A stretch of DNA of 64,000 bases from Oligella ureolytica DSM 18253 (lineage in GTDB: Bacteria > Pseudomonadota > Gammaproteobacteria > Burkholderiales > Burkholderiaceae_B). Positions 10,051-21,215 of the stretch are shown here, piece by piece (positions within the stretch are counted from its first letter, which is position 1; each line of letters opens with the position of its first letter). Position numbers and translations under genes: made by a program. The stretch is taken from assembly GCF_000373745.1 (NCBI RefSeq), contig NZ_KB892302.1, positions 40,569-104,568 on the forward strand, read 5' to 3'. The notes under the pieces are model-generated. The model worked only from the letters and a program-made list of their open reading frames with translations. It had not been told where the DNA came from and ran no database searches.

Positions 10051-11224
10051 GCCTATGGTTAAATTTAAATCAACTCGTTTGGTTGTGATGGCTGCCATTG
10101 CTGCAGTTAGTCTAACTGCTTGCGGCAGTCTTTTTACTCCTGATAGTCGTTTTGACCCGGTGAAGTTAACGTCTTATGAGCAAACGGCGACAGGAAGTAT
10201 CGTATGGTCACAGTCTATAGGCTCTTCAGGCGATTATGGTTTTGCTCCTGTGATAGTTGGTGATGACGTTTTTGCAGCAACCCCCAATGGTAACGTTGCG
10301 CGCTTAGGCCTTGCCAATGGAGCGATACGCTGGAACGTTAACATCAGTAGCGATTTGGCAGCAGGTGTAGGCACAGATGGGCAGATCATTATAGTCACTA
10401 CGCGCGATGGACGTGCCATCGCATTAGATGCAGCTAACGGTCAAACCCTATGGGAAACGCGCACCTCAACTGTTAGCTCTACGCCGCCAGTCGTTGGTGC
10501 AAATATAGTTGTTATTCGTAATGATGATTACCGTGTTCAAGGTTTTGATCGACAAAGCGGTGAGTTGCAATGGTCTTATATGCGTGCCAGTGTGCCTTTA
10601 GCACTAAAGACTGATACACGCATGGTCATTAGCGAGGGTTTTGTTATTGTGCCGTTGCCGGTTGGAAGGTTAGTCGCTCTCAATTTGGATAATGGTCGTC
10701 CCCTTTGGGATGTCAAAATTGGTTATGCCAAAGGTGCGACTGATTTAGACTCAGTGATTGATGTAGTCGGTCTACCGGTTCGTTTAGACGATGGCAGTGT
10801 GTGTGCTAATAGCTATCAAGGAGCCATTCTATGCTATTACGGCGGTAGTATAAATTCCGAACCACAATTAAAATGGGCTAAAAGCTTTTCAAGCTCAGTT
10901 GGTTTAGGGGCCTCGGCCAACCGTCTTTATGCATCAGGGATGCATGGAGAGGTCACTGCTTTTGATAGCGAGAGTGGTGATGTTTTATGGCAGGACAATG
11001 TACTTAGAAATCGCGGTTTGAGTAATCCTGTGTATTTTAATAATAAAATTTATGTAGGCGATTACGAGGGCTATGTTCATTTTTATGAACCAACCACTGG
11101 ACAGCTGCAGGGTCGTATGTCAGTAGGCGATAGTCGCGCAATTAGATCACCACTGATGGCAACTCCTTATGGTGTGTTAGTACAGACTGGTGGTGGTCGT
11201 TTAGTTATGTTAGGTGCTCAGTGA
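10043..11224 (+). CDS. bamB: Outer membrane protein assembly lipoprotein BamB
   Basis: BamB is the beta-propeller lipoprotein of the BAM complex that inserts beta-barrel proteins into the outer membrane. It has 393 residues. A signal peptide ends in the lipobox LTAC with the lipidated cysteine at residue 27, or residue 23 if translation starts at the in-frame ATG at 10055. Repeated PQQ-like blades are visible ([39 protein letters not shown]). It overlaps yfgM by eight bases, and its TGA overlaps the GTG of der. Confidence 0.95.
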   Translation: MSEPMVKFKSTRLVVMAAIAAVSLTACGSLFTPDSRFDPVKLTSYEQTATGSIVWSQSIGSSGDYGFAPVIVGDDVFAATPNGNVARLGLANGAIRWNVNISSDLAAGVGTDGQIIIVTTRDGRAIALDAANGQTLWETRTSTVSSTPPVVGANIVVIRNDDYRVQGFDRQSGELQWSYMRASVPLALKTDTRMVISEGFVIVPLPVGRLVALNLDNGRPLWDVKIGYAKGATDLDSVIDVVGLPVRLDDGSVCANSYQGAILCYYGGSINSEPQLKWAKSFSSSVGLGASANRLYASGMHGEVTAFDSESGDVLWQDNVLRNRGLSNPVYFNNKIYVGDYEGYVHFYEPTTGQLQGRMSVGDSRAIRSPLMATPYGVLVQTGGGRLVMLGAQ

Positions 11225-12714
11225 GTTCAAATTTTAAGCCCGTAGTGGCTATCGTAGGCCGTCCTAATGTTGGCAAGTCTACTTTGTTTAACCGTTTAAC
11301 GCGCTCGCGTGATGCCATTGTGGCTGACTACTCTGGTCTGACCAGAGATCGTCACTATGGTGAGGGTCGTGTTGGTGATTCACCTTATTTGGTGGTGGAT
11401 ACGGGTGGTTTTGAGCCCGAAACAAAAAGCGGCATTTTAGTTGAGATGGCAAAGCAGACCGAACAAGCGATAGTCGAGTCTGATGTCGTTATTTTCCTAG
11501 TTGATGCAAGAGCCGGTATCAATAGTCATGATCATGACATTGCGGTAAAGATACGTCGTATCGGTCGTCCAGTGCTGCTGGCCGTTAACAAGGCAGAAGG
11601 TATGCAACCGGGTCAAGCCGCAGCGGAGTTCTATGAGCTTGGTTTAGGTGAGCCTTACCAAGTTTCATCGGCACATGGTGATGGCGTGAGAGGGTTAATT
11701 GATCTGGCGCTGGAAAAGGCTCACGAAAGCTATGAGGCACATGCTGAACTCATAGAGGTATTTGACGACGAAGATGAGCTCAGCGTTCCCTTTGCGGAGC
11801 AAGACGAGCTGAGTGAAGAGGCTATCCTTGCTCTTGAAGCTGAGGCGGATGCCCTCGAAAGTGCTGATTTTAATGAGTCGGAAGCTCAGGCTGAAGATGA
11901 TGCTGACTTGATCGAGCATCGCATTAAGTTGGCCATCGTAGGCCGTCCTAATGTCGGTAAATCCACCCTGATTAATGCTTTATTGGGTGAGGAGCGTGTG
12001 ATCGCTTTTGACTTGCCAGGTACGACACGCGATGCGATTGAAATTGAATTTGACCATGGCGAGCGTAAATATACGCTCATAGATACTGCCGGTCTTCGCA
12101 AGCGTGGTCGCGTATTTGAAACGATTGAAAAGTTTTCAGTCATCAAAACATTGCAAGCAATTGAAGCGTCTAATGTGGCAGTCCTTGTCTTAGATGCGCA
12201 GAGCGAGATATCTGAGCAAGATGCACATATTGCGGGCTTTGTCCTCGAGAGCGGTCGCTCTCTGGTCGTCGCTATCAATAAGTGGGATGGGCTTGATGAT
12301 TACAACAAAGAGTGGATTGAGCGCGAGTTCAATCGTAAGTTACGCTTTTTGAATTTTGCCAAAATGCATAAAATATCTGCGCTAAAAGGGCGCGGTATTG
12401 GTGCTTTGCTAAAATCAGTGAATCAAGCGCATGATGCAGCCTTCCGCAAGCTTTCGACGCCTAGACTAACTCGCGTATTGCGTGAGGCGGTGGATCAACA
12501 AGCGCCACCTCGCAAGGGGATGTTCCGTCCAAAATTACGCTATGCACACCAAGGGGGACAAAACCCTCCGTTAGTGATAATTCATGGTAATCAGCTTGAG
12601 GCAGTGCCGGATTCTTATCGACGCTATTTAGAAACCCGTTTCCGTCAAGCGTTTAAATTAGATGGTACGCCACTAAGGATTCAATTCAAGTCCACGCGTA
12701 ACCCTTATGTCTAG
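11221..12714 (+). CDS. der: Ribosome assembly GTPase Der
   Basis: Der (EngA) is a tandem GTPase needed for maturation of the 50S subunit. The 497-residue protein shows two complete G domains: P-loop GRPNVGKST at about 13-21 and again near 240-248, each with a DTAG/DTGG G3 motif and an NKxD-type G4 (NKAE, NKWD). A strongly acidic linker of about 50 residues, longer than usual, separates the domains. A KH-like domain ends the protein ([11 protein letters not shown]). GTG start overlapping the bamB stop. Confidence 0.97.
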   Translation: MSSNFKPVVAIVGRPNVGKSTLFNRLTRSRDAIVADYSGLTRDRHYGEGRVGDSPYLVVDTGGFEPETKSGILVEMAKQTEQAIVESDVVIFLVDARAGINSHDHDIAVKIRRIGRPVLLAVNKAEGMQPGQAAAEFYELGLGEPYQVSSAHGDGVRGLIDLALEKAHESYEAHAELIEVFDDEDELSVPFAEQDELSEEAILALEAEADALESADFNESEAQAEDDADLIEHRIKLAIVGRPNVGKSTLINALLGEERVIAFDLPGTTRDAIEIEFDHGERKYTLIDTAGLRKRGRVFETIEKFSVIKTLQAIEASNVAVLVLDAQSEISEQDAHIAGFVLESGRSLVVAINKWDGLDDYNKEWIEREFNRKLRFLNFAKMHKISALKGRGIGALLKSVNQAHDAAFRKLSTPRLTRVLREAVDQQAPPRKGMFRPKLRYAHQGGQNPPLVIIHGNQLEAVPDSYRRYLETRFRQAFKLDGTPLRIQFKSTRNPYV

Positions 12715-12749
12715 TTGTTTGTTTGTCTACCCATAGTTTGAGTATAAAA

Positions 12750-13826
12750 ATGAATAAGTTTTGGAGTCCTTTTGTTGATTCATTAGAGCCTTATGTGCCT
12801 GGTGAGCAACCTCGTGAAGGCGAATTTATTAAGTTAAACAGCAATGAATCGCCGTTTTCAGCTGCACCCGCCGTCATTGAGGCGATTAAGGCTGCTGCTG
12901 ATGGTGCGCTACAGCTATACCCGGAAGCGGAGTCAAGTGAGTTACGTGGTGTCGTTGCTGATTATTATGGCATCAAACCCGAGCAAGTCTTTGTGGGTAA
13001 TGGATCCGATGAAGCCTTAGGGCATGCTTTTAATGCGCTATTTAAGCATGACAGTAAAAAGCTTGTGTATCCTGATCTGTCATATAGCTTTTACCCGGTT
13101 TATGCTGGTCTTTATGGGATAGAGGTAGAGACGATTCCTGTAACTGAGGACTTTAGAATCAACATAGATGACTATTGTGCCCTGGATTCAACTGAAATTT
13201 CTAGCATAATTTTTCCTAATCCAAATGCGCCGACAAGTGTTGCGTTAACATTAGATGAAATTGAGCGTTTATTAAAAGCACAGCCTGATATTTTAGTTGC
13301 AATCGATGAGGCCTATGTGGATTTTGGCGCTGATACAGCCATTAAGCTTATCCAAGATTATCCAAATCTACTTGTTTTCCAAACCTTGTCTAAGTCGCGC
13401 TCTTTAGCCGGTTTAAGGGTGGGTTTCGCCTTTGGACAGGCTGAATTAATACAAGCGTTGGTGTGTGTTAAAAATAGCTTTAACTCTTATCCAATTGACC
13501 GTTTGGCGCAGGCAGGAGCTATTGCTGCATTTAAAGCAGAGGATTATTTCCAAGAAACTCGTCAAAAGATAATTCAATCACGTGAGAAACTCACGAATGA
13601 TTTAACTGCACTTGGCTTTGAGGTTTTGCCTTCAGCAGCAAACTTTGTTTTTGCTACGCATCCTGAGCATCAAGCAGAAGATATTGCACTTGCATTGCGA
13701 CAAAGAAAAATTTTAGTACGACACTTTAAAATTGCGCGATGCACCCCATATCTTAGAATAACAATCGGTTTGGAAGAAGAGTGCGAGGCGCTGGTCAAGG
13801 CTTTAAAAGATTATTTAAGCGCATAG
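12750..13826 (+). CDS. hisC: Histidinol-phosphate aminotransferase
   Basis: HisC is a PLP enzyme converting imidazole-acetol phosphate and glutamate to L-histidinol phosphate. The 358-residue class I/II aminotransferase has the N-terminal LNSNESPF motif, the region IDEAYVDFG and the PLP lysine in TLSKSRSLAGLR near residue 214, with a C-terminal Arg cluster (CTPYLRITIG). The ATG at 12750 is chosen because the in-frame TTG at 12723 lacks a ribosome binding site and adds residues foreign to the family. Its position between der and hfq departs from the usual der-hfq adjacency. Confidence 0.93.
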   Translation: MNKFWSPFVDSLEPYVPGEQPREGEFIKLNSNESPFSAAPAVIEAIKAAADGALQLYPEAESSELRGVVADYYGIKPEQVFVGNGSDEALGHAFNALFKHDSKKLVYPDLSYSFYPVYAGLYGIEVETIPVTEDFRINIDDYCALDSTEISSIIFPNPNAPTSVALTLDEIERLLKAQPDILVAIDEAYVDFGADTAIKLIQDYPNLLVFQTLSKSRSLAGLRVGFAFGQAELIQALVCVKNSFNSYPIDRLAQAGAIAAFKAEDYFQETRQKIIQSREKLTNDLTALGFEVLPSAANFVFATHPEHQAEDIALALRQRKILVRHFKIARCTPYLRITIGLEEECEALVKALKDYLSA

Positions 13827-13919
13827 AGCAGTGACTAATCTTTTAAAAAAATGTTAAAGTAATATCTTCCTGTATAAAATTACAATTTTAATCATATAAA
13901 AACTAATGGAGTCTCAATA

Positions 13920-14165
13920 ATGAGCAATAAAGGACAATCATTACAAGATCCTTTCCTAAATACTTTACGTAAAGAACATATCCCTGTGTCTATTTATTTA
14001 GTAAATGGTATCAAGTTACAAGGACAAGTCGAGTCGTTCGACCAATATGTCGTATTGTTAAAAAATACCGTGACTCAGATGGTTTATAAGCATGCGATCT
14101 CGACAGTTGTGCCGGCTCGTGCTGTTAATTTGCAGGGCGATGCAGCTGATGAGTCAGAAGCTTAA
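13920..14165 (+). CDS. hfq: RNA chaperone Hfq
   Basis: Hfq is a hexameric Sm-like protein that pairs small RNAs with mRNAs. The protein has 81 residues with the Sm1 motif ([36 protein letters not shown]) and the Sm2 motif [12 protein letters not shown]. Both are close to the enterobacterial sequence. The C-terminal tail is short, as in other betaproteobacteria. A GGAG ribosome binding site precedes the ATG. A strong terminator follows, so hfq is at least partly separated from hflX. Confidence 0.98.
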   Translation: MSNKGQSLQDPFLNTLRKEHIPVSIYLVNGIKLQGQVESFDQYVVLLKNTVTQMVYKHAISTVVPARAVNLQGDAADESEA

Positions 14166-14232
14166 TCTCAGATTTTGCTGACACAAAAACCTTTTGCTTA
14201 GCTCTATAGCTCCGAGTAAAAGGTTGATAAGG

Positions 14233-14254
14233 CCCGCTCCACTAGCGGGTTTTT
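14233..14254 (+). terminator. Rho-independent terminator after hfq
   Basis: A 6-bp GC-rich stem (CCCGCT with AGCGGG) and a 5-base loop are followed by TTTTT. An AT-richer inverted repeat (AACCTTTTGCT with AGTAAAAGGTT) lies directly upstream. Attenuation rather than full termination is possible, since hflX follows on the same strand. Confidence 0.85.
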
Positions 14255-14329
14255 ATTTGTACAAACAGAGCTGTTAGCTATTTGTAAGCTAATAACATAA
14301 AAGTTTCCAGGGTAAGTAGCAAGCCTAGT

Positions 14330-15424
14330 ATGCAAGCATTTATAGTAGACGTTAATCTTTATGGTGATCTCGATTTTAAAGAGCATCATGAGGAATTTAT
14401 TATGTTAGCCAAAGGTGCTGGAGCCAAAATCGTAGGTACCTTAGTAGCTAATCGTGATAGGCCGGATCCTGCGTTATTCTTGGGTAAAGGCAAGGTTGAA
14501 GAGGCGGTTGCGCTAGCACAGACAGCAGGGGCTGAAATCATTCTGTTTGGGCAGTCTTTGTCGCCGGCACAGCAGCGAAACTTAGAGCGAGAATTTAAGT
14601 GTAGGATTGTCGACCGTGTAGGCTTGATTTTAGATATTTTTGCCCTAAGGGCCAAGAGTCACGAGGGTAAGATTCAAGTTGAGCTGGCGCAGTTGCAATA
14701 TATGCGTTCCAGGTTAACGGGCATGTGGACTAATTTGTCACAGCAACAAGGTGGTGTTATCGGTACTAGAGGTCCGGGTGAGACTCAGCTTGAGCTTGAT
14801 CGGCGAGTAATTGGCGGTCGCATTAAAATCCTCACCGATCGATTACAAAAAGTACGTAAGCAACGAGATACACAGCGTAGACAGAGACTAAGAAGCGGTG
14901 CTTTTGTTGTTTCCTTAGTAGGTTATACCAACACCGGTAAATCGACTTTATTTAATGCCCTAACACGGGCTGATGCCTATGCAGCCGACCAGCTTTTTGC
15001 AACCCTAGACACCACGACTCGTCGCTTGTGGATTGAGGGTGCAGGGCAGATTACTATTTCCGATACAGTAGGCTTTATTCGTGAGTTGCCGCCAACATTA
15101 ATTGAGGCATTCAAAGCAACTCTCGAAGAAACACTTTATGCGGATTTGTTGCTACATGTGATTGATAGCAGTAATCCACAAAAAGATGAACAGATTTATG
15201 AAGTAAATAAAGTCTTGCAAGACATTGGTGCACAACACATACCAACCATTCTTGTTTACAATAAGACAGATTTGACAGAGCAAAAGCCAAGACTTGAATT
15301 AAATGATTCAGGTCGCGTTAGCAGAGTCTTTTTAAGTGCGGCCGAGCGTGATGGCTTGGAGTTTCTTAGAGAGGCTATTGTCCTAACTAAACAGCAATTA
15401 GAGAAAACGATTGATGCTAAGTAA
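14330..15424 (+). CDS. hflX: Ribosome-associated GTPase HflX
   Basis: HflX is a GTPase that splits stalled or heat-damaged 70S ribosomes. The 364-residue protein has the family hallmark GTRGPGETQLELDRR in the helical linker, then the G domain: G1 GYTNTGKST, G3 DTVGFI and G4 NKTD. The N-terminal nucleotide-binding domain starts QAFIVDVNL. It precedes hflK and overlaps it by 11 bases, the classic hfq-hflX-hflK-hflC arrangement. Confidence 0.96.
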   Translation: MQAFIVDVNLYGDLDFKEHHEEFIMLAKGAGAKIVGTLVANRDRPDPALFLGKGKVEEAVALAQTAGAEIILFGQSLSPAQQRNLEREFKCRIVDRVGLILDIFALRAKSHEGKIQVELAQLQYMRSRLTGMWTNLSQQQGGVIGTRGPGETQLELDRRVIGGRIKILTDRLQKVRKQRDTQRRQRLRSGAFVVSLVGYTNTGKSTLFNALTRADAYAADQLFATLDTTTRRLWIEGAGQITISDTVGFIRELPPTLIEAFKATLEETLYADLLLHVIDSSNPQKDEQIYEVNKVLQDIGAQHIPTILVYNKTDLTEQKPRLELNDSGRVSRVFLSAAERDGLEFLREAIVLTKQQLEKTIDAK

Positions 15425-16808
15425 GATTTTTAATTTAAATGATCCGGGTTGGGGTAAAAAGCCCCAAAATGATGATGGTTCTCAGGAGCCTAAGCGTCCC
15501 CAACAAGACCCTAATAGCCCACCCGATTTAGATCAAGTTTGGTCTGATGTTGAAAATAAATTCAAAGCGCTTTTTGGTGGCGGTAACCGCGGCGGCGCTC
15601 CACGAGGTCCGGGGCAGGGCGGTAATAAACCAACCATGCAAATGTCCCCTAAGTTTATTCGACATGGAATTATTTTTGCACTAATTGTCGCGTTATTGTT
15701 GTGGCTTGCTAGCGGTTTTTTCATTATCCGTGAGGGTCAGGTTGGTGTGATTACACAGTTTGGCCAATACAAGCGGACAGTGATGCCGGGTTTCCAGTGG
15801 CATATTCCACAGCCTATCGAGACAGTAGAGTCCGTTGATATCGCTAATGTACGAGCATTCTCGGTTGGCTATCGTGATAACTCACGCAACAAGGTGCTGG
15901 CTGAAGCCTTGATGCTGACTGAAGATGAAAATATTGTCGATTTGCAATTTGATGTCCAATACCGAATCAAAGCGGGCATCGTTGATGTCCCAAATGGCGG
16001 TATCGAAATGGATAAAGCCTTAAGTCCTGCTGCCAGTTATTTATTTGCTACAGCTGATCCCGATGAGTCCGTGCGTCAAGCCGCTGAGACTGCGATGCGA
16101 GAGGTGGTTGGTAAGGAATCGATGAATAACATCCTTTACGAGAGCCGTACTCAGGCAGCTCAGGATGTGATGCGCTTAATGCAGTCTATTCTTGATCGAT
16201 ATAATACCGGGATTGAGGTAATTACCGTTGCTATTCAAAACGTGCAGCCGCCAGAGCAAGTACAAGCAGCGTTTGAAGATGCTATTAAAGCCGGTCAAGA
16301 CAATGAGCGTCAGAAAAACGAGGGTCAAGCTTATGCCAGCCGCGTTATTCCTGAGGCGCACGGTCGTGCTTCTCGTTTCTTGCAGAGTGCTGAGGGGTAT
16401 AGAGCGAGCGTTGTAGGTGCGGCAATTGGTGAAACCGAACGCTTTAAGCAAATTGCGGCTGAATACAATGTAGCACCGGAGATTACGCGTGAGCGTATGT
16501 ATATTGAAGCAATGGGTGATATTTACACTAATACATCTAAAGTTTTACTTGATACAGCTGAACAACAAAACCCCCTCATGTTAATGCCTCTGGATAGTAT
16601 GTTGAACCGTTCTTCTAAGCGTGCGACTCCAAGTGAGTCAGCGGCGCAAACGCAAGGAGCTTCGGACGGTTCTTTATTTGAACACGGTAATGTCGGTACT
16701 TCTACCAGTACTACTAATGCCAATACATCTAACACAAACGCCTCAGGAACTACCGATACACGCAGCCGTGAGCTAAGCCGTGATCGTGATGCGTCTGCAC
16801 GTCGTTAA
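15414..16808 (+). CDS. hflK: FtsH protease modulator HflK (SPFH domain)
   Basis: HflK forms with HflC the large membrane cage around the FtsH protease and limits its access to membrane substrates. The 464-residue protein has an N-terminal cytoplasmic segment rich in Gly/Pro/Asp (NRGGAPRGPGQGGN), one transmembrane helix at about 83-103, then the SPFH/band-7 domain starting FFIIREGQVGVITQFG. A Ser/Thr/Asn/Ala low-complexity tail of about 60 residues ends it. The ATG at 15414 is used; a TTG one codon earlier is less likely. Confidence 0.96.
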   Translation: MLSKIFNLNDPGWGKKPQNDDGSQEPKRPQQDPNSPPDLDQVWSDVENKFKALFGGGNRGGAPRGPGQGGNKPTMQMSPKFIRHGIIFALIVALLLWLASGFFIIREGQVGVITQFGQYKRTVMPGFQWHIPQPIETVESVDIANVRAFSVGYRDNSRNKVLAEALMLTEDENIVDLQFDVQYRIKAGIVDVPNGGIEMDKALSPAASYLFATADPDESVRQAAETAMREVVGKESMNNILYESRTQAAQDVMRLMQSILDRYNTGIEVITVAIQNVQPPEQVQAAFEDAIKAGQDNERQKNEGQAYASRVIPEAHGRASRFLQSAEGYRASVVGAAIGETERFKQIAAEYNVAPEITRERMYIEAMGDIYTNTSKVLLDTAEQQNPLMLMPLDSMLNRSSKRATPSESAAQTQGASDGSLFEHGNVGTSTSTTNANTSNTNASGTTDTRSRELSRDRDASARR

Positions 16809-16825
16809 TTACAGAGGATATTATT

Positions 16826-17707
16826 ATGAAAAGACCTGTTTTTTGGGCAATATTATTAGGGCTTGCATTTATCATAATCTCCTCTAGTGTGTTTACGGTA
16901 AATGAGCGAAGCTATGCATTAGTGTTTAAATTAGGTGAGTGGCAGCGAACAGAAACTGAGCCTGGCCTTAAGTTTAAATTGCCATCGCCGCTTGAAAATA
17001 TTATCTTTTTAGATAAGCGCATTCAGTCAATTGAGTCAAGAGATGCTGAGCGTATTCAGACCTCTGAGAAAAAGAACTTAATCATTGACTCCTATGTTAA
17101 GTGGCGTATTTCAGATCCGCGCTTGTATTACATTTCCTTTGGTAATTCTACGCAAGCAGCACAGGATCGTTTAGGTGCACAAATTCGAGATGCGCTTAAT
17201 GCGGCAGTTAACGTACGTACCGTTAGAGCTGTTATCTCTTTTGACCGCGATGTCGTGATGCAGGAAATTCTTGCCAATATTTCAACACGCGCTGCTCCCT
17301 TAGGGATCGAGGTGGTGGATGTTCGTTTAAAACGAATCGAGTTCTCTTCGGAGGTTTCAGACTCAGTTTACTCTCGCATGCAAGCTGAGCGTAAGCAAGA
17401 GGCGAATAGTCTACGGGCAAGCGGTGCGGCAGAAAGTGAGAGAATTCGCGCGGAAGCAGACCGTCAGGTATCAGAAATTTTAGCGCAAGCGCAAGCTGAG
17501 GCAGAAGCCGTGCGCGGTGCGGGTGACGCTGCTGCAACTAAAATCTATGCCGATGTTTATTCAGAAAATCCGGAGTTCTTTAGTTTCTTTAATAGTTTAA
17601 ATGCCTATCGTTCTTCTTTTGCGGACAAAGAAGACACCATTGTGGTGTCACCGGACTCTAGTTTCTTCAAATACTTTGGTAATCCAGCCGGGGAGCTAGC
17701 GGAGTAA
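16826..17707 (+). CDS. hflC: FtsH protease modulator HflC (SPFH domain)
   Basis: HflC is the partner of HflK in the FtsH-HflKC assembly. The 293-residue protein has an N-terminal transmembrane helix at about 5-25, the SPFH domain (VNERSYALVFKLGEW), and the Ala/Glu-rich helical region (ERIRAEADRQVSEILAQAQA). The C-terminus carries EFFSFFNSLNAYRSSF, typical of HflC. An AGAGGA ribosome binding site precedes the ATG. Confidence 0.97.
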   Translation: MKRPVFWAILLGLAFIIISSSVFTVNERSYALVFKLGEWQRTETEPGLKFKLPSPLENIIFLDKRIQSIESRDAERIQTSEKKNLIIDSYVKWRISDPRLYYISFGNSTQAAQDRLGAQIRDALNAAVNVRTVRAVISFDRDVVMQEILANISTRAAPLGIEVVDVRLKRIEFSSEVSDSVYSRMQAERKQEANSLRASGAAESERIRAEADRQVSEILAQAQAEAEAVRGAGDAAATKIYADVYSENPEFFSFFNSLNAYRSSFADKEDTIVVSPDSSFFKYFGNPAGELAE

Positions 17708-17709
17708 TT

Positions 17710-18879
17710 ATGAGTGCTAGTACTTGGTTATTGCCAGAGTTTATTTCAGATATATTGCCTGCCGAAGCGCGTGGCTTAGAAGAGTTGCGTCGAAAGTTGT
17801 TGGATCTATACCAACAAAGTGGTTTTGAGTTGGTGGCCCCACCGTTAGTGGAGTTTACTGAGTCGTTATTTGCCGGTCAGCGTGCAGATTTGCCTAAAAA
17901 AACGGTTAAGGTGATCGATCAATTGAGTGGCCGTACGATGGGCATACGTCCCGATATTACGCCACAAGTGTCGCGCATTGATGCGCATCTCTTAAACCGT
18001 GCCGGTGTAACTCGGCTGTGTTATTGTGGTGTGGCTTTCCATTCGGTACCTAATGACTTAATTGGTGATCGAGAGTTAGTCCAGATCGGAGCCGAGATCT
18101 TTGGCTATGCCGGTTCAGAGGCAGATTTGCAAATAATCAGCTTAGCCTATCAGACATTGGAAACTGCGGGCGTGCATGGTGCTAAGTTGGACTTGAATCA
18201 TCCAGGTATTATGCGTGCTTTAGTGGCTGCGCATCCTGTGCTGGAATCAGAAGTGGACAAGCTTAATGCGTTGGTTCGCGAAAAGGCAATTACCAGTTTA
18301 AAGGCCTTTTTAGCAGAGTTGGATGGCGTGCCACCAGAAATTCAACAGGCATTGTTGGTTTTACCTAACTTATATGGTGGTGCCGATACACTTGAAGTGG
18401 CACGTTCAGTGTTACCGAAGTTGCCTGAAATTCAGAAAGCGTTGGATGAATTAGAAGCTATTGTTAAGCGCTTTCCTTCGGCTAGCGTGGATCTTGCTGA
18501 TATTAGCGGTTATGACTACCACTCTGGTATCAGTTTTGCGCTTTATGCTGAGGGATGGCATAATGCGCTAGTGCGTGGTGGTCGTTATGATAGGGTAGCC
18601 CAAGCCTATGGTCGAGAGCGTCCAGCTACCGGCTTTAGCTTGAATTTACGACGCTTGGTTCAAGGTCTGGAGTCGCCGGCACCTAATGAAGCGATTAAGA
18701 CTAGCTGGTCTGATGATGAAGAGCATTTAGATAAGATTCAGCAGTTACGCCAACAAGGTCATATTGTAGTTCAAGTGTTCCCTGATACTGAGCAGATTAA
18801 TGAAGAGTATATTTTCACTCGTGAGCTAGTGATTGAGAATGATCAATGGGTACTAAAAAGTATAGCGCCTTTGGAATAA
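17710..18879 (+). CDS. hisZ: ATP phosphoribosyltransferase regulatory subunit HisZ
   Basis: HisZ is a catalytically inactive histidyl-tRNA synthetase paralogue that joins the short form of HisG to make active, histidine-sensitive ATP phosphoribosyltransferase. The 389-residue protein has the class II core (MGIRPDITPQVSRIDAH, SGYDYHSGISFALY, RGGRYDRVAQAYG) but lacks a HisRS anticodon domain. It starts two bases after the hflC stop. HisZ implies that a short-form HisG is encoded elsewhere; it is not in this window. Confidence 0.94.
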   Translation: MSASTWLLPEFISDILPAEARGLEELRRKLLDLYQQSGFELVAPPLVEFTESLFAGQRADLPKKTVKVIDQLSGRTMGIRPDITPQVSRIDAHLLNRAGVTRLCYCGVAFHSVPNDLIGDRELVQIGAEIFGYAGSEADLQIISLAYQTLETAGVHGAKLDLNHPGIMRALVAAHPVLESEVDKLNALVREKAITSLKAFLAELDGVPPEIQQALLVLPNLYGGADTLEVARSVLPKLPEIQKALDELEAIVKRFPSASVDLADISGYDYHSGISFALYAEGWHNALVRGGRYDRVAQAYGRERPATGFSLNLRRLVQGLESPAPNEAIKTSWSDDEEHLDKIQQLRQQGHIVVQVFPDTEQINEEYIFTRELVIENDQWVLKSIAPLE

Positions 18880-18943
18880 TTAATTTTCTACAAGTGAATT
18901 TAATAAGATAGACCAGAACTGTTGAAGTTTTTTTTTTATCTAA

Positions 18944-20242
<1,299 letters not shown>

Positions 20243-20271
20243 TCTAGTGTTATTTCATTAAGAGGTACTAT

Positions 20272-20817
20272 ATGAGCGTCCCACCAAGCACTGATACGGA
20301 TTTATGGGTAAGTTGGAATGAATACCACCGACTTATTGAGAAGTTAGCACTTAAGGTTTATGAGTCTAAATACCAGTTTGATGCCATAGTTTGTTTAGCG
20401 CGTGGTGGGGTGAGGGTAGGCGACGTCATGTCTAGAATTTTTGACGTGCCGCTTGGTATCCTAGCTACTAGCAGTTATAGAGAAGCAGCGGGTACAGTAC
20501 AGGGGCAGCTGGACATTGCGCAGTTCATTACGATTACCCGCGGAAGCCTAGAGGGTCGTATACTTTTGGTCGATGATATGGTCGATACCGGTTTGACTTT
20601 CCAAAAGGTTTACGACCATTTACTCAAAGAGTTTCCTGTCATTGAGGAAATGCGTTCGGCCGTATTATGGCTTAAGGGCCACGCGACAGTAGAACCTGAT
20701 TATTATTGTCAGTTCTTACCGAATAATCCTTGGATTCATCAACCCTTTGAGGATTATGATAGTCTCAGACCTCATCAGTTAGAATCATGGATTCGCAAGG
20801 GGCGAGTCGCTGAGTAA
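20272..20817 (+). CDS. Phosphoribosyltransferase (purine salvage type)
   Basis: The 181-residue protein belongs to the PRTase fold, with the PRPP-binding motif ILLVDDMVDTG at 97-107 and an upstream flexible-loop region (LARGGVRVGDVMS). It lies 29 bases after purA with an AGAGG ribosome binding site, and in related bacteria this position is held by a hypoxanthine/xanthine-type phosphoribosyltransferase. Salvage of purine bases to nucleotides is therefore likely; the exact base cannot be read from the sequence. Confidence 0.87.
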   Translation: MSVPPSTDTDLWVSWNEYHRLIEKLALKVYESKYQFDAIVCLARGGVRVGDVMSRIFDVPLGILATSSYREAAGTVQGQLDIAQFITITRGSLEGRILLVDDMVDTGLTFQKVYDHLLKEFPVIEEMRSAVLWLKGHATVEPDYYCQFLPNNPWIHQPFEDYDSLRPHQLESWIRKGRVAE

Positions 20818-20846
20818 GCATCTTTTGTTGTGAATTTGTCTGTTAG

Positions 20847-20884
20847 GTGTCGTTTAAAAGCTTTCAAAGCTTTTTAAACGACAC
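20847..20884 (+). terminator. Long stem-loop, probable terminator of the purA unit
   Basis: GTGTCGTTTAAAAGCTTT and AAGCTTTTTAAACGACAC pair over about 18 bp with a one-base bulge and a minimal loop. A T-run (CCTTTTTTTA) begins only eight bases after the stem, so it is not a textbook terminator, but it separates the phosphoribosyltransferase from the rpsU promoter. Confidence 0.6.
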
Positions 20885-20924
20885 TTACAGCCTTTTTTTA
20901 TTAGCCTTTTATATGGTTTCGATC

Positions 20925-20930
20925 TATAAT
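20925..20930 (+). promoter_or_regulatory. -10 element upstream of rpsU
   Basis: A perfect TATAAT lies 48 bases ahead of the rpsU ATG. The region 16-18 bases upstream (TTAGCC/AGCCTT) is only a weak -35. It is placed where the promoter of the rpsU-dnaG-rpoD operon is expected. Confidence 0.5.
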
Positions 20931-20977
20931 ATAGAGCTGTTATTTTATTTTTGTTAAACCTTTTTAGTTGATTGTCT

Positions 20978-21190
20978 ATGACACAAGTACGTATTAAAGA
21001 TAATGAGCCGTTTGAAGTTGCATTACGCCGCTTTAAGCGCGGAGTTGAAAAAACCGGTCTTTTAACCGAGTTGCGCGCTCGCGAATTTTACGAGAAGCCT
21101 ACTGCTGAGCGTAAGCGTAAAAAAGCTGCTGCTGTTAAGCGCCACTATAAGCGCATCCGTAGCCAGCAATTGCCTCCACGCATGTACTAA
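20978..21190 (+). CDS. rpsU: 30S ribosomal protein S21
   Basis: S21 is a small basic protein of the 30S subunit that aids initiation and mRNA base pairing. It has 70 residues and begins [21 protein letters not shown]; the very basic C-terminus ([20 protein letters not shown]) is typical. The ATG at 20978 is used; an upstream in-frame TTG adds two residues without support. It is the first gene of the classic macromolecular-synthesis operon rpsU-dnaG-rpoD. Confidence 0.98.
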   Translation: MTQVRIKDNEPFEVALRRFKRGVEKTGLLTELRAREFYEKPTAERKRKKAAAVKRHYKRIRSQQLPPRMY

Positions 21191-21215
21191 TTCTATAGTA
21201 TAAATCTATTCTGAG

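Noticed and set aside
20847..20899. The rpsU leader hairpin as a riboswitch or S21 autoregulatory site
   Set aside because: The hairpin lies upstream of the -10 element at 20925, so it is not part of the rpsU transcript from that promoter; a terminator is simpler.
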